Positions 37,625 through 45,599 of a DNA stretch of 64,000 nucleotides are shown piece by piece; the first letter of the stretch is position 1; every line of letters begins with the position of its first letter. The stretch is from Bosea sp. ANAM02 (lineage in GTDB: Bacteria > Pseudomonadota > Alphaproteobacteria > Rhizobiales > Beijerinckiaceae). Below the pieces are notes generated by a model. The model worked only from the letters and a program-made list of their open reading frames with translations, was not told the origin of the DNA and searched no databases. The position numbers and the translations under genes are program-made. The stretch is taken from the NCBI RefSeq assembly GCF_011764485.1, contig NZ_AP022848.1, positions 4,306,001 through 4,370,000 of the forward strand, given 5' to 3'.

Positions 37625-39256
37625 TCACGCCGGCAATCGGTAATCCCTGAACATCTCGCGCAGCTTGGTCTTCTGGATCTTGCCGGTCGCGGTGTGAGGA
37701 ATCGCCTCGACCAGCACGACATCGTCCGGCAGCCACCATTTCGCGATCTTGCCGGCCATGAAGGCGAGCATCTCGTCCTTGCCCGGCGTGCGGCCGGGTT
37801 TCGGCACGATGACCAGCAGCGGGCGCTCGTCCCATTTCGGATGGGCAACGCCGATCACCGCGGCTTCCGCGACGTCGGGATGGCCGACCGCGAGGTTTTC
37901 GAGATCGATCGAGGAGATCCACTCGCCGCCGGACTTGATCACATCCTTCGAGCGGTCGGTGACCTGCATGTAGCCGGCGGGATCGATCGTCGCGACGTCG
38001 CCGGTGTCGAAGAAGCCGTGGTCGTCGAGGATGGCACCATCGCTGCGGTAATAGGCGCCCGCGACCGCCGGCCCGCGCACCTTGAGCCGGCCGAAGGTCT
38101 GGCCGTCCCAGGGCAGGTCGCGGCCGGCATCGTCGGTGAGGCGGAACTCGACCGTGAAGGGCGGATGGCCCTGCTTGACCTTGAGATCGTAGAGCGCGTC
38201 ACCCTCCAGCCCCTGATAGACCGGCTTCAGCGAGCAGAAGGAGCCGAGCGGGCTCATCTCGGTCATGCCCCAGGCATGGGCCACGTCGACGCCGTATTTG
38301 CGCTCGAAGACCTCCGTCATCGCACGCGGGCAGGCCGAGCCGCCGATGACGACGCGCTTCAACGTCGAAAGCTTGCCACTGGTCGCCTCCAGATGCTGGA
38401 GAAGCCCGAGCCAGACGGTCGGCACCGCCGCCGTCATGGTCACGCCCTCCTCCTCCAGCAGTTGATGCAACGAAGGACCGTCGAGCTTGGCGCCCGGCAT
38501 GACCAGCTTGGCGCCGGTCATCGGCGCGGAATAGGCCAGCGACCAGCTATTGGCGTGGAAGAGCGGCACCACCGGCAATACCGTGTCGCGCGCCGACAGG
38601 CCCATGAAGTCCGGCGCGGCGCAGGCGAGCGCGTGCAACACGTTGGAGCGATGGGAATAGAGCACGCCCTTCGGCCCGCCGGTCGTGCCCGAGGTGTAGC
38701 AGAGCCCGGCCGCCGTGTTCTCGTCGAAGCGGCCCCAGGCAAAGTCGTCATCAACCTCGGCCAGCCAGTCCTCATAGGCGACGGCGCCCTTGAGATTGGT
38801 TTGCGGCATATGCGCGGCGTCGGTGAGCACGATGTAGCGCTCGACGCTCGTCAGCTTGTCCTGGATCGCCTCGATCATCGGCACGAAGGTGAGGTCGAGG
38901 AAAAGCAGACGGTCTTCGGCATGCTCGATGATCCAGGCGATCTGCTCCGGGAAGAGGCGCGGATTGACCGTATGCGTGATCGCGCCGATGCCGCTGATGC
39001 CATACCAGAGTTCGAGATGGCGGTCGGTGTTCCAGGCGAGCGTCGCGACCCGGTCTCCGAGGGCAATGCCCTGGCGCTGCAGGCGCTTCGCCACCTTCAG
39101 GGCACGGATGCGGATCTCAACATAGCTGCGACGTCTCAAGGCGCCATCCTCGACGGCGCGGCTCACCACCTCGCGGGTACCGTGCTGGACGGCGGCGTGG
39201 TCGATGATGCGATGGAGCAGAAGGGGCCAGTCCTGCATCAGGCCAAGCATGCGCAT
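37625..39256 (-). CDS. AMP-dependent synthetase/ligase (medium/long-chain fatty-acyl-CoA ligase type)
   Basis: A 543-residue ANL enzyme that activates a carboxylic acid with ATP and joins it to CoA. Motifs: P-loop CYTSGTTGGPKGVLYSH, VPLFHANSW, AWGMTEMSPLG, FDTGDVATIDPAGY, DRSKDVIKSGGEWISS and the C-terminal lysine region PHTATGKIQKTKLRE. The length and FHANSW motif fit the medium/long-chain acyl-CoA synthetases of proteobacteria (alkK-like). It is divergent from a MarR regulator at 39385, which may control it. The first codon is taken as ATG 39256; ATG 39250 is equally possible. Confidence 0.9.
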   Translation of the reverse strand: MRMLGLMQDWPLLLHRIIDHAAVQHGTREVVSRAVEDGALRRRSYVEIRIRALKVAKRLQRQGIALGDRVATLAWNTDRHLELWYGISGIGAITHTVNPRLFPEQIAWIIEHAEDRLLFLDLTFVPMIEAIQDKLTSVERYIVLTDAAHMPQTNLKGAVAYEDWLAEVDDDFAWGRFDENTAAGLCYTSGTTGGPKGVLYSHRSNVLHALACAAPDFMGLSARDTVLPVVPLFHANSWSLAYSAPMTGAKLVMPGAKLDGPSLHQLLEEEGVTMTAAVPTVWLGLLQHLEATSGKLSTLKRVVIGGSACPRAMTEVFERKYGVDVAHAWGMTEMSPLGSFCSLKPVYQGLEGDALYDLKVKQGHPPFTVEFRLTDDAGRDLPWDGQTFGRLKVRGPAVAGAYYRSDGAILDDHGFFDTGDVATIDPAGYMQVTDRSKDVIKSGGEWISSIDLENLAVGHPDVAEAAVIGVAHPKWDERPLLVIVPKPGRTPGKDEMLAFMAGKIAKWWLPDDVVLVEAIPHTATGKIQKTKLREMFRDYRLPA

Positions 39257-39384
39257 GTCCTCCCGAGATCATTTTCCGGTGAAGATAGCGACGGGCTTCC
39301 GCGAAAGGGAAGTCATCCGATCGGAGGCTCGCCTGCACGCGCGAGATGGTTTAGGTCTGATCCTTCACGAGCGGGGGAAACGCC

Positions 39385-39849
39385 ATGACCGCAGCGAAAG
39401 CCGCGCCACAGGCCGTGACGGAACCGGACCGGGTCTGGTTCCGCTTCATGCGGCTGCACCAGCGCATGCTGATGCAGATGACGGCGCGAATCCGCACGCT
39501 CGGCCTTTCGATCCCGCAATTCGACCTGCTCTCGACCCTGACCGAGCAGGAAGGCATCAGCCAGAGCGAGCTGGCCGAGCGGCTCTACGTCACCAAGGGC
39601 AATGTCTCCGGCCTCGTCGACCGGCTGGTGCAGGCGGGGCTGGTCGAGCGCCGCGCCATCGCCGGCGACCGGCGCTCCTACGCGATGCACTTGACGCCGG
39701 AGGGCCGCCGCCTCGCCGAAGCCGGCATCGCCGCTCAGCGCGATTTCGTTGCCAGCACGCTCGGCAAGCTGAAACCGGGCGACCTCGCCGAGCTCGACAG
39801 GCTCGTGCTGGTCTGGCGCGACCTCGCCCGCGCCGTCGATGCCGGGTGA
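39385..39849 (+). CDS. MarR-family transcriptional regulator
   Basis: A 154-residue winged-helix regulator. The HTH region is ISQSELAERLYVTKGNVSGLVDRLVQAGLVERR followed by the wing DRRSYAMHLTPEG, all typical of MarR. These proteins usually repress and are released by small aromatic or acyl ligands. The divergent acyl-CoA ligase (128 bp away) and the amidase 6 bp downstream are the likely targets or co-transcribed partners. ATG 39385 is preceded by a G-rich GCGGGGGAA. Confidence 0.9.
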   Translation: MTAAKAAPQAVTEPDRVWFRFMRLHQRMLMQMTARIRTLGLSIPQFDLLSTLTEQEGISQSELAERLYVTKGNVSGLVDRLVQAGLVERRAIAGDRRSYAMHLTPEGRRLAEAGIAAQRDFVASTLGKLKPGDLAELDRLVLVWRDLARAVDAG

Positions 39850-39855
39850 GCGGCC

Positions 39856-41319
39856 ATGGCTGACGGCATCGACCTGACGGCCTCCGCCACGGCTCTGCGC
39901 CAGGCGTTGCTCGCCCGCCGCTTCAGCGCCACCGACCTGCTCGAAGCCAGTTTTGCCCGCATCGATGCGCTGAACCCGCGCCTCAATGCCATTGTAGCGC
40001 AGGATCGCGACGCCGCCCGTGCGATGGCGAAGGCCTCGGATAAGCGCATCGCCAACGGCACCGCCCGCCCGCTCGAAGGGCTGCCGATCACGATCAAGGA
40101 CGCCTTCGACGTCGCCGGCCTGCCCTCCTCCGGCGGACTACCGGCCTATCGCGAGCGCGTGCCGGCCGAGGATGCCGCCGCCGTGGCACGACTGCGGGCC
40201 GCCGGCGTCGTGATCGTCGGCAAGACCAACGTCCCGGTCTTCTCCGGCGATTTCCAGAGCTACAACCCGGCCCATGGCGTGACCAACAATCCCTGGGACG
40301 AGGCGCGCTCGCCCGGCGGCTCCTCGGGCGGGGCCGCGGTCGCGGTCGCGACCGGCATGAGCGTCTTCGAGCTCGGCTCCGATCTCGGCAGCTCGATCCG
40401 CTGGCCGGCCCATGCCTGCGGCGTGTTCGGGCTCAAGACGAGCTGGGGGCTGGTCTCGACCTGGGGCGCGATCCCGCCTCCGCCCGAGCGGCGCACCCTG
40501 CGCAATGTCGATCTGATGGTCGCCGGGCCGATCACCCGTGCCGCCGAGGACCTCGACCTGATCCTGCCGGTGATCGCCGGACCGCGCGATACCGCCCTAC
40601 TCGCCCCTGTCTTGACGGAGCCGCGCCGGACCAGCGCCAAGGGCCTGCGCGTCGCGCTCTGGGCCGACGATCCCTTCGCGCCGGTCGACCGCGAGGTCTC
40701 TGACGCCGTGCGCGAGGCCGCGCGACGCCTGGCCGAGGCCGGCGCGATCGTCGACGAGACGGCGCGCCCCTCGATCCGCTTTGCCGACGCCTTCGAGGTC
40801 TATGCGCTCCTGAATCATGCCGTCGTGGCCTATGGCCTGCCGCCGAAGGTGCGCGCCCGCATCCAGGCGCAAGCCGCGCGTTTCAGCCCGAACGACCTGT
40901 CGCATCAGGCCCTGCAGGCACGCGGAGCCCGGATGACGCCCGGCCTCTACCAGCAGGTCAGCCAGCGCCGGCTCGCCCAGAAGCGGCAATGGGCCAGCTT
41001 CTTCAGCCGCCATGACGTCGTGCTCTGCCCGCCGGCTCCGGTCGCCGCGATCGCGCACGACCACGGACCGGATATCCATGCGCGGCGTCTGATCGTGAAC
41101 GGCGAGCCGCGACCCTATCTCGATTTCCTGCTCTGGGCGGCACTTGCCACGGGAGCGGACCTGCCGGCCCTGTCGGCGCCGGTGATGCGCTCGCGCGAAG
41201 GCCTGCCGCTGGGCGTCCAGATCATCGCGCCCTTCGGCGAGGACCGCACGGCCATCGCCGTCGGCGCGATGCTGGAGGAGCTGGGCGGCCGCTTCACACC
41301 GCCGCCCCTCGTACCATAG
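39856..41319 (+). CDS. Amidase (amidase-signature family)
   Basis: A 487-residue amidase-signature enzyme hydrolysing a carboxamide to acid and ammonia or amine. The Ser-cisSer-Lys triad is complete: Lys81 in LPITIKDAFDVAG, Ser156 in SPGGSSGGAA and Ser180 in GSDLGSSIRWPA. It begins 6 bp after the marR stop and so is probably co-transcribed. It could feed its acid product to the divergent acyl-CoA ligase, an idea based only on gene order. The substrate is unknown; GatA is unlikely as no gatB/gatC is near. Confidence 0.9.
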   Translation: MADGIDLTASATALRQALLARRFSATDLLEASFARIDALNPRLNAIVAQDRDAARAMAKASDKRIANGTARPLEGLPITIKDAFDVAGLPSSGGLPAYRERVPAEDAAAVARLRAAGVVIVGKTNVPVFSGDFQSYNPAHGVTNNPWDEARSPGGSSGGAAVAVATGMSVFELGSDLGSSIRWPAHACGVFGLKTSWGLVSTWGAIPPPPERRTLRNVDLMVAGPITRAAEDLDLILPVIAGPRDTALLAPVLTEPRRTSAKGLRVALWADDPFAPVDREVSDAVREAARRLAEAGAIVDETARPSIRFADAFEVYALLNHAVVAYGLPPKVRARIQAQAARFSPNDLSHQALQARGARMTPGLYQQVSQRRLAQKRQWASFFSRHDVVLCPPAPVAAIAHDHGPDIHARRLIVNGEPRPYLDFLLWAALATGADLPALSAPVMRSREGLPLGVQIIAPFGEDRTAIAVGAMLEELGGRFTPPPLVP

Positions 41320-41341
41320 GTCATTTCCTGAGAGACCACGT

Positions 41342-41439
41342 CGTCATCCCGGGCTTGACCTGGGATCCATTCCGGAGCGTTGCCGATCAAGGTTCAGGCA
41401 CGGATCCCGGATCTCCGCTTCGCCGCGTCCGGGATGACG
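41342..41439. repeat. Intergenic repeat, family B, copy 2
   Basis: About 98 bp beginning CGTCATCCCGG and ending CCGGGATGACG, the two ends forming an 11-bp inverted repeat; the block CGGATCTCCGCT is shared with copy 1 at 37491-37593. The remainder of the 308-bp gap (41440-41627) shows no ORF of note and should hold the aminotransferase promoter; TATACT at 41593-41598 is a possible -10. Confidence 0.8.
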
Positions 41440-41627
41440 CGCGTTTTCGGAGAGGCGTAGCTTGTTTTCAGGCGGCGTGAACGGCCCCTTCGCCCGTTTG
41501 GCGCGAGGTCTTTCCGTTTCGCGCGCCCTGCGGCAGAGTCTACCGTCCCCTGCGCCAAAATAGCTCAACATTTGCGGTCATATCGGCGTATACTGGAAAG
41601 AATATTAAACGGAGCCGGGAGCCCATC

Positions 41628-43004
41628 ATGCTGTCGAACGTCGCCGTCCGGGATATCGAGACCCTCGTCCATCCCTATACCAACCTCGCCACGCATCGGC
41701 AGACGGGCCCGCTCGTGCTGGAGAGCGGCAAGGGCATCTATGTCTACGATTCCTCCGGCAAGGAATATATCGAGGGCATGGCCGGGCTCTGGTGCACCTC
41801 GCTCGGCTACTCGAACCAGGAGCTGGTCGAGACCGCCTATGAGCAGATGAAGAAGCTGCCCTTTACCCATATCTTCGGCGGGCGCAGCCATGACCCGGCG
41901 ATCGAGCTCGCCGAGAAGCTGAAGGAGATCGCCCCGGTTCCGATCTCCAAGGTGTTCTACGGCGCCTCCGGCTCGGACGCCAACGACACCCAGGTCAAGA
42001 TCGTCTGGTATCTCAACAACGCGCTCGGCCGCCCGCAGAAGAAGAAGATCATCTCGCGGCTGAAGGGCTATCACGGCGTCACCGTCGCCTCGGCCTCGCT
42101 GACCGGCCTGCCGAACAACCATATCGATTTCGACCTGCCGCTGCCGGGCATCCTGCACACCTCCTGCCCGCATCACTACCGCTTCGCCGAGCCCGGCGAG
42201 AGCGAGCAGGATTTCTCGTCGCGCCTTGCCGCCGAGCTGGAAGAGATGATCCTGCGCGAAGGGCCGGATACGGTCGCCGCCTTCATCGCCGAGCCCGTGA
42301 TGGGCGCCGGCGGCGCGATCATCCCGCCGGAGGGCTATTTCGAAAAGATCAACGCCGTGCTCGCCAAGTACGACGTGCTGTTCATCTCGGACGAGGTCAT
42401 CACCGGCTTCGGCCGCACCGGCAAGATGTTCGGCACCGAGACCTACGGACTCAACGCCGACTCGATCTCGCTCGCCAAGCAGATCACCTCGGCCTATTTC
42501 CCGCTCAGCGCCGTGATGATGAACGACAAGATCTATGACGTGCTCGTCGACCAGAGCCGCAAGATCGGCACCTTCGGCCACGGCAACACCTATGCCGGCC
42601 ATCCGGTCGGCTGCGCGGTGGCGGTGAAGACGCTGGAGATCTACCAGCGCGAGAAGATCGTCGACCACGTCGAGAAGGTCTCGTCGACCTTCCTGCGCCG
42701 CCTGAACAAGCTCGCCGAGCACCCGCTTGTCGGCGAGGCCAAGGGCGTCGGCCTGATCGGCGGCGCCGAGCTGGTCAAGGACAAGCAGACCAAGGCCTCG
42801 TTCGAGGGAAAGAAGGGCGTCGGCGCCAAGGCCGTGGCCTATGCGCTGGAAGAGGGCTTCATCACCCGCGCCATGGGCGACCGCCTCGCCTTCTGCCCGC
42901 CGCTCGTGATCAACGAGGCCGAGATCGAGGAAATGTTCAACCGCTGCGAGCGCGCCCTCGACAAGACGCTGAACTGGGCCAAGGCCGAAGGCCTCTTCGC
43001 CTGA
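41628..43004 (+). CDS. Class III aminotransferase (omega-amino acid/amine:pyruvate type)
   Basis: A 458-residue PLP enzyme of the class III aminotransferase family. GMAGLWCTSLGYSNQEL, FYGASGSDANDTQ, GYHGVTVASASLTG (PLP ring stacking), IAEPVMGAGGAIIPP, FISDEVITGFGRTG and the PLP lysine in SISLAKQITSAYFPLSAV are all intact. The sequence looks most like omega-amine or putrescine:pyruvate transaminases. GGGAG lies 6 nt before the ATG. It is a single-gene unit ended by a strong terminator. The amino donor (beta-alanine, putrescine, taurine or other) is not determined by motifs I can read. Confidence 0.92.
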   Translation: MLSNVAVRDIETLVHPYTNLATHRQTGPLVLESGKGIYVYDSSGKEYIEGMAGLWCTSLGYSNQELVETAYEQMKKLPFTHIFGGRSHDPAIELAEKLKEIAPVPISKVFYGASGSDANDTQVKIVWYLNNALGRPQKKKIISRLKGYHGVTVASASLTGLPNNHIDFDLPLPGILHTSCPHHYRFAEPGESEQDFSSRLAAELEEMILREGPDTVAAFIAEPVMGAGGAIIPPEGYFEKINAVLAKYDVLFISDEVITGFGRTGKMFGTETYGLNADSISLAKQITSAYFPLSAVMMNDKIYDVLVDQSRKIGTFGHGNTYAGHPVGCAVAVKTLEIYQREKIVDHVEKVSSTFLRRLNKLAEHPLVGEAKGVGLIGGAELVKDKQTKASFEGKKGVGAKAVAYALEEGFITRAMGDRLAFCPPLVINEAEIEEMFNRCERALDKTLNWAKAEGLFA

Positions 43005-43030
43005 ACGCCTGATATCGCGGGAAGATTGAC

Positions 43031-43058
43031 GGCCGGGCGGCATCGCCCGGCCTTTTTT
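43031..43058 (+). terminator. Strong intrinsic terminator of the aminotransferase gene
   Basis: GGCCGGGCG (43031-43039) pairs perfectly with CGCCCGGCC (43044-43052), loop GCAT, followed by six T (43053-43058). Confidence 0.95.
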
Positions 43059-43214
43059 CGTGTTCAGCAATAAGGCGGAATCCGGGATCCCCGCCGGAAA
43101 ACGCCACGAACAGATCACAGAGGCGCCCCGGCGCCGTCCCGATCAGGTGTCAGAGATGGAGGGGTCGGCTGGCGCGAGCCGCCGGCACGAGGTTCACAGC
43201 TTGAGTCAGGAGCC

Positions 43215-43424
43215 ATGCTTCAACGCGACGCCCATACCCCGACGCCGGTCCGCAAGAGTTTCCACGACGCCACGGCGCGGGCGACCTATGCGACCCTCTT
43301 CCGCCCGATCGCGCTTCAGGCGGTCGCCGCGGGAACCCGACAGATGTCGCCTGCGTTGAAGCAGCACGGCGAAGCGCGCAGGGGCGACCTGCCCGGCGTT
43401 CTCCGCCACGGTTTCATCGACTGA
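43215..43424 (+). CDS. Small protein (69 aa), hypothetical, bounded by terminators
   Basis: A 69-residue basic protein with no signal peptide or membrane segment (begins MLQRDAHTPTPVRKSF). AGGAG is just upstream of the ATG, although only 2 nt away. The transcript unit is well delimited: a strong terminator ends the previous gene at 43058 and another follows at 43451-43484. If the ORF is not translated, the same 250-300 nt unit could be a small RNA. No family is recognised. Confidence 0.5.
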   Translation: MLQRDAHTPTPVRKSFHDATARATYATLFRPIALQAVAAGTRQMSPALKQHGEARRGDLPGVLRHGFID

Positions 43425-43450
43425 AACCTCCCCTTCGAGACCCATGACTT

Positions 43451-43484
43451 GGCCGGTGCGGAGCGTGCTCCCACCGGCCTTTTT
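43451..43484 (+). terminator. Intrinsic terminator after the 69-aa ORF
   Basis: GGCCGGTG (43451-43458) pairs with CACCGGCC (43472-43479); an inner GGAGC/GCTCC pair extends the stem across a bulge; TTTTT follows (43480-43484). Confidence 0.88.
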
Positions 43485-43535
43485 CTTGGGCGATGCCGGC
43501 GAGACCATCCGAGAACCGTAATTTTGCGAAGCCGC

Positions 43536-43754
43536 CTTGTCATTCCGGGGCATGCCACAGGCATGAACCCGGAACCCATGAACACGCCGCCGCTCCATTT
43601 GTCGTCATGCTCGCCCTTGTGGCGAGCATCCACGTCTTGGGCACCGCATTGCATGAGGGAGGACGTGGATGGTCGGGACAAGCCCGACCGTGACGGAAAC
43701 GGCGTGTTCATGGATTCCGGATTCTTCGCTTACGCGAAGCCCCGGAATGACAAG
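43536..43754. repeat. Palindromic element, family D, interrupted by a family C element
   Basis: The outer ends are a perfect 16-bp inverted repeat: CTTGTCATTCCGGGGC (43536-43551) and GCCCCGGAATGACAAG (43739-43754). The pairing continues inward: CCGGAACCCATGAACACGCCG on the left (about 43570-43590) matches the complement of CGGCGTGTTCATGGATTCCGG on the right (about 43700-43720) at 20 of 21 positions. Between the arms sits a full family C repeat. The long palindrome therefore seems to have been split at its tip. It fills most of the gap between two convergent transcripts. Confidence 0.85.
43603..43694. repeat. Family C repeat, copy 1 (nested inside the family D palindrome)
   Basis: About 92 bp from CGTCATGCTCGCC to GACCGTGACG. 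Shared with the copy at 46971-47061: CGTCATGCTCGCC, GTGGCGAGCATCCACGTCTTG, GGATGGTCGGGACAAGCCCGA. It has its own internal inverted repeats (ATGCTCGCC/GGCGAGCAT). Confidence 0.85.
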
Positions 43755-43780
43755 GGCGGTCGAAGCCAAGGCACCAAACG

Positions 43781-43807
43781 AAAAACGGGCGGCCCGAAGG
43801 CCGCCCG
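43781..43807 (-). terminator. Intrinsic terminator of the L,D-transpeptidase gene
   Basis: CGGGCGGCC (43786-43794) pairs with GGCCGCCCG (43799-43807), loop CGAA, followed by TTTTT on the minus strand (43781-43785). It lies 29 bp after the stop. Confidence 0.92.
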
Positions 43808-43835
43808 CTCAATTCTCAGGGCCGCTCAAATCCGA

Positions 43836-44432
43836 TCAGACGACGATGACCTTGGCGCCCGCGGGAACGCGGTTGAACAGGTCGATCACGTCGATATTGC
43901 GCATGCGGATGCAGCCCGAGGAGGCCGAGCGGCCGATCGTCTCGGGCTCGTTGGTGCCGTGGATGCGGTAGAGCGTGTCCCGGCCGTTCTGGTAGAGATA
44001 GAGCGCGCGCGCGCCGAGTGGGTTGTTGGGGCCACCATTCATGCCGCCGGCAACCGGCTTCAGATGCGGCCAGCGCTTGACCATCTCGGCCGGCGGCGTC
44101 CAGCGCGGCCATTCCGCCTTGCGCTGCACGACGGCCTCGCCGGTCCAGCCATAGGCCTCCTCGCCGGTAGCGACGCCGTAGCGGATCGCCTTCTTGTTCG
44201 GCAGGACGAGATAAAGGAACTTCTCCCTGGTATCGATGTAGATCGTGCCGGGCGGCTGCCCGGTCGGATCGGCGATCTCATAGGGAAGGTAGGGCAGGTA
44301 GGTGTCGAACTTGGGGACGAGCGCGATATATTCGGCGTCACGGGCTGACAGCTCCGGAGCGGCCACGCTCTTATACTGGCAGGCACCCAGCAGGGCGGAC
44401 AGCGCCAGTGCAACGAAAGCGGTCTTCTTCAT
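43836..44432 (-). CDS. L,D-transpeptidase (YkuD/ErfK family), lipoprotein
   Basis: A 198-residue periplasmic cross-linking enzyme. The signal ends with lipobox LLGACQ, so the protein is probably anchored by lipidation at that Cys. The catalytic YkuD domain shows GTIYIDTREKFLYLV, YGVATGEEAYGWTG, HGTNEP and the active-site SSGCIRM with the nucleophilic Cys. Such enzymes form 3-3 peptidoglycan links or attach proteins to the wall, abundant in Hyphomicrobiales. ATG 44432 with GGAGG just upstream is preferred over GTG 44441, which lies across that ribosome site. Confidence 0.92.
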   Translation of the reverse strand: MKKTAFVALALSALLGACQYKSVAAPELSARDAEYIALVPKFDTYLPYLPYEIADPTGQPPGTIYIDTREKFLYLVLPNKKAIRYGVATGEEAYGWTGEAVVQRKAEWPRWTPPAEMVKRWPHLKPVAGGMNGGPNNPLGARALYLYQNGRDTLYRIHGTNEPETIGRSASSGCIRMRNIDVIDLFNRVPAGAKVIVV

Positions 44433-44654
44433 AGCCTCCACCCAGCCGACCCGAAGGCAGCCTTTATGATGAATCGAACGTTAACGCTTCGTGTCGCCCG
44501 AGCGCTCCCCCACAAGCGGCGGCTCGGCGAAGCACTAGGCCTCAAACGGCGAGGGTGCAATCCGGTTCCGTTTCCCGGGAGTAGAAGGCCGTTTGGCGTG
44601 GCAAAGCGGCCACGCATGGCGTCTCGGCCGCCTTTCACGCGGAGGTGACCGGCC

Positions 44655-45584
44655 TTGACGACCCTGCTCTTCACCCACCCGGCCAGCCTCGCCCATGCGA
44701 TGCCGCCGGGCCACCCCGAATGCGCCGACAGGATCAGGGCGGTCGAGCAGGCCCTCGAGGCCGAACGATTCGCGGCGCTGATTCGGCTGGAGGCACCGCT
44801 CGGCACGCTCGCTCAAGTGGCGCTCTGCCACTCCGAATCCTATGCGCAGGCGCTGATCGCCTCGGCACCTGCCGCCGGCTTCGTGCAGGTCGACGCGGAC
44901 ACGCTGATCTCCCCCGGCACGATCGAGGCGGCGCTGCGCGGCGTCGGCGCGGCGGTCGCCGCCGTCGACGAGGTGATGACCGGCACGGCCCGCAACGCCT
45001 TCGTCGCGATGCGCCCGCCCGGCCACCATGCCGAGCGCGAGCGCGCCATGGGCTTCTGCTTCTTCAACCACGCCGCGATCGCGGCCCGCCACGCGCAGAA
45101 GGCGCATCGCGCCGAGCGCGTCGCGGTGGTCGACTGGGACGTGCATCACGGCAACGGCACGCAGGACATCTTCTGGGACGATGCCTCGGTGCTCTACGCC
45201 TCCGTCCACGAGATGCCGCTCTATCCCGGCACCGGCTCGGCCATGGAGCGCGGCACGCAGGGCACGATCGTCAACGCACCTTTACGTGCCGGCGACGGCT
45301 CCGACGAATTCCGCGACGCCTTCGAGATGGCGATCCTGCCGCGGCTCGACGCCTTCCGCCCCGACCTCGTGGTGATCTCGGCCGGGTTCGACGCCCATTG
45401 GCGCGATCCGCTCGCCAGCCTCAACCTGCGCGAGGCGGATTTCGCCTGGGCGACCCAGAAGCTGATGGAAGCCGCCGACCGCCATGCCGGCGGCCGGGTC
45501 GTCTCGGTGCTGGAGGGCGGCTACGATCTCGACGCGCTTGCGAAATCGACGACCGCCCATGTCTCGGCGCTGATGGAGGGGTGA
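44655..45584 (+). CDS. Histone-deacetylase-family amidohydrolase (acetylpolyamine amidohydrolase-like)
   Basis: A 309-residue arginase/deacetylase-fold zinc enzyme. The catalytic His pair is in RPPGHHAERERAMGFC, zinc ligands in VVDWDVHHGNGTQ (Asp, His) and AGFDAHWRDP (Asp), and the glycine-rich LEGGYDL closes the site. Bacterial members deacetylate polyamines, acetoin-derived substrates or other N-acetyl groups. The start is TTG 44655 with GGAGG 9 nt upstream. It is convergent with ribB. Role in polyamine metabolism is only a guess. Confidence 0.9.
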   Translation: MTTLLFTHPASLAHAMPPGHPECADRIRAVEQALEAERFAALIRLEAPLGTLAQVALCHSESYAQALIASAPAAGFVQVDADTLISPGTIEAALRGVGAAVAAVDEVMTGTARNAFVAMRPPGHHAERERAMGFCFFNHAAIAARHAQKAHRAERVAVVDWDVHHGNGTQDIFWDDASVLYASVHEMPLYPGTGSAMERGTQGTIVNAPLRAGDGSDEFRDAFEMAILPRLDAFRPDLVVISAGFDAHWRDPLASLNLREADFAWATQKLMEAADRHAGGRVVSVLEGGYDLDALAKSTTAHVSALMEG

Positions 45585-45599
45585 GCGCCGGGCGCCTGC

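Noticed and set aside
43536..43754. CRISPR-like repeat
   Set aside because: The structure is a nested palindrome, not regularly spaced direct repeats with unique spacers.
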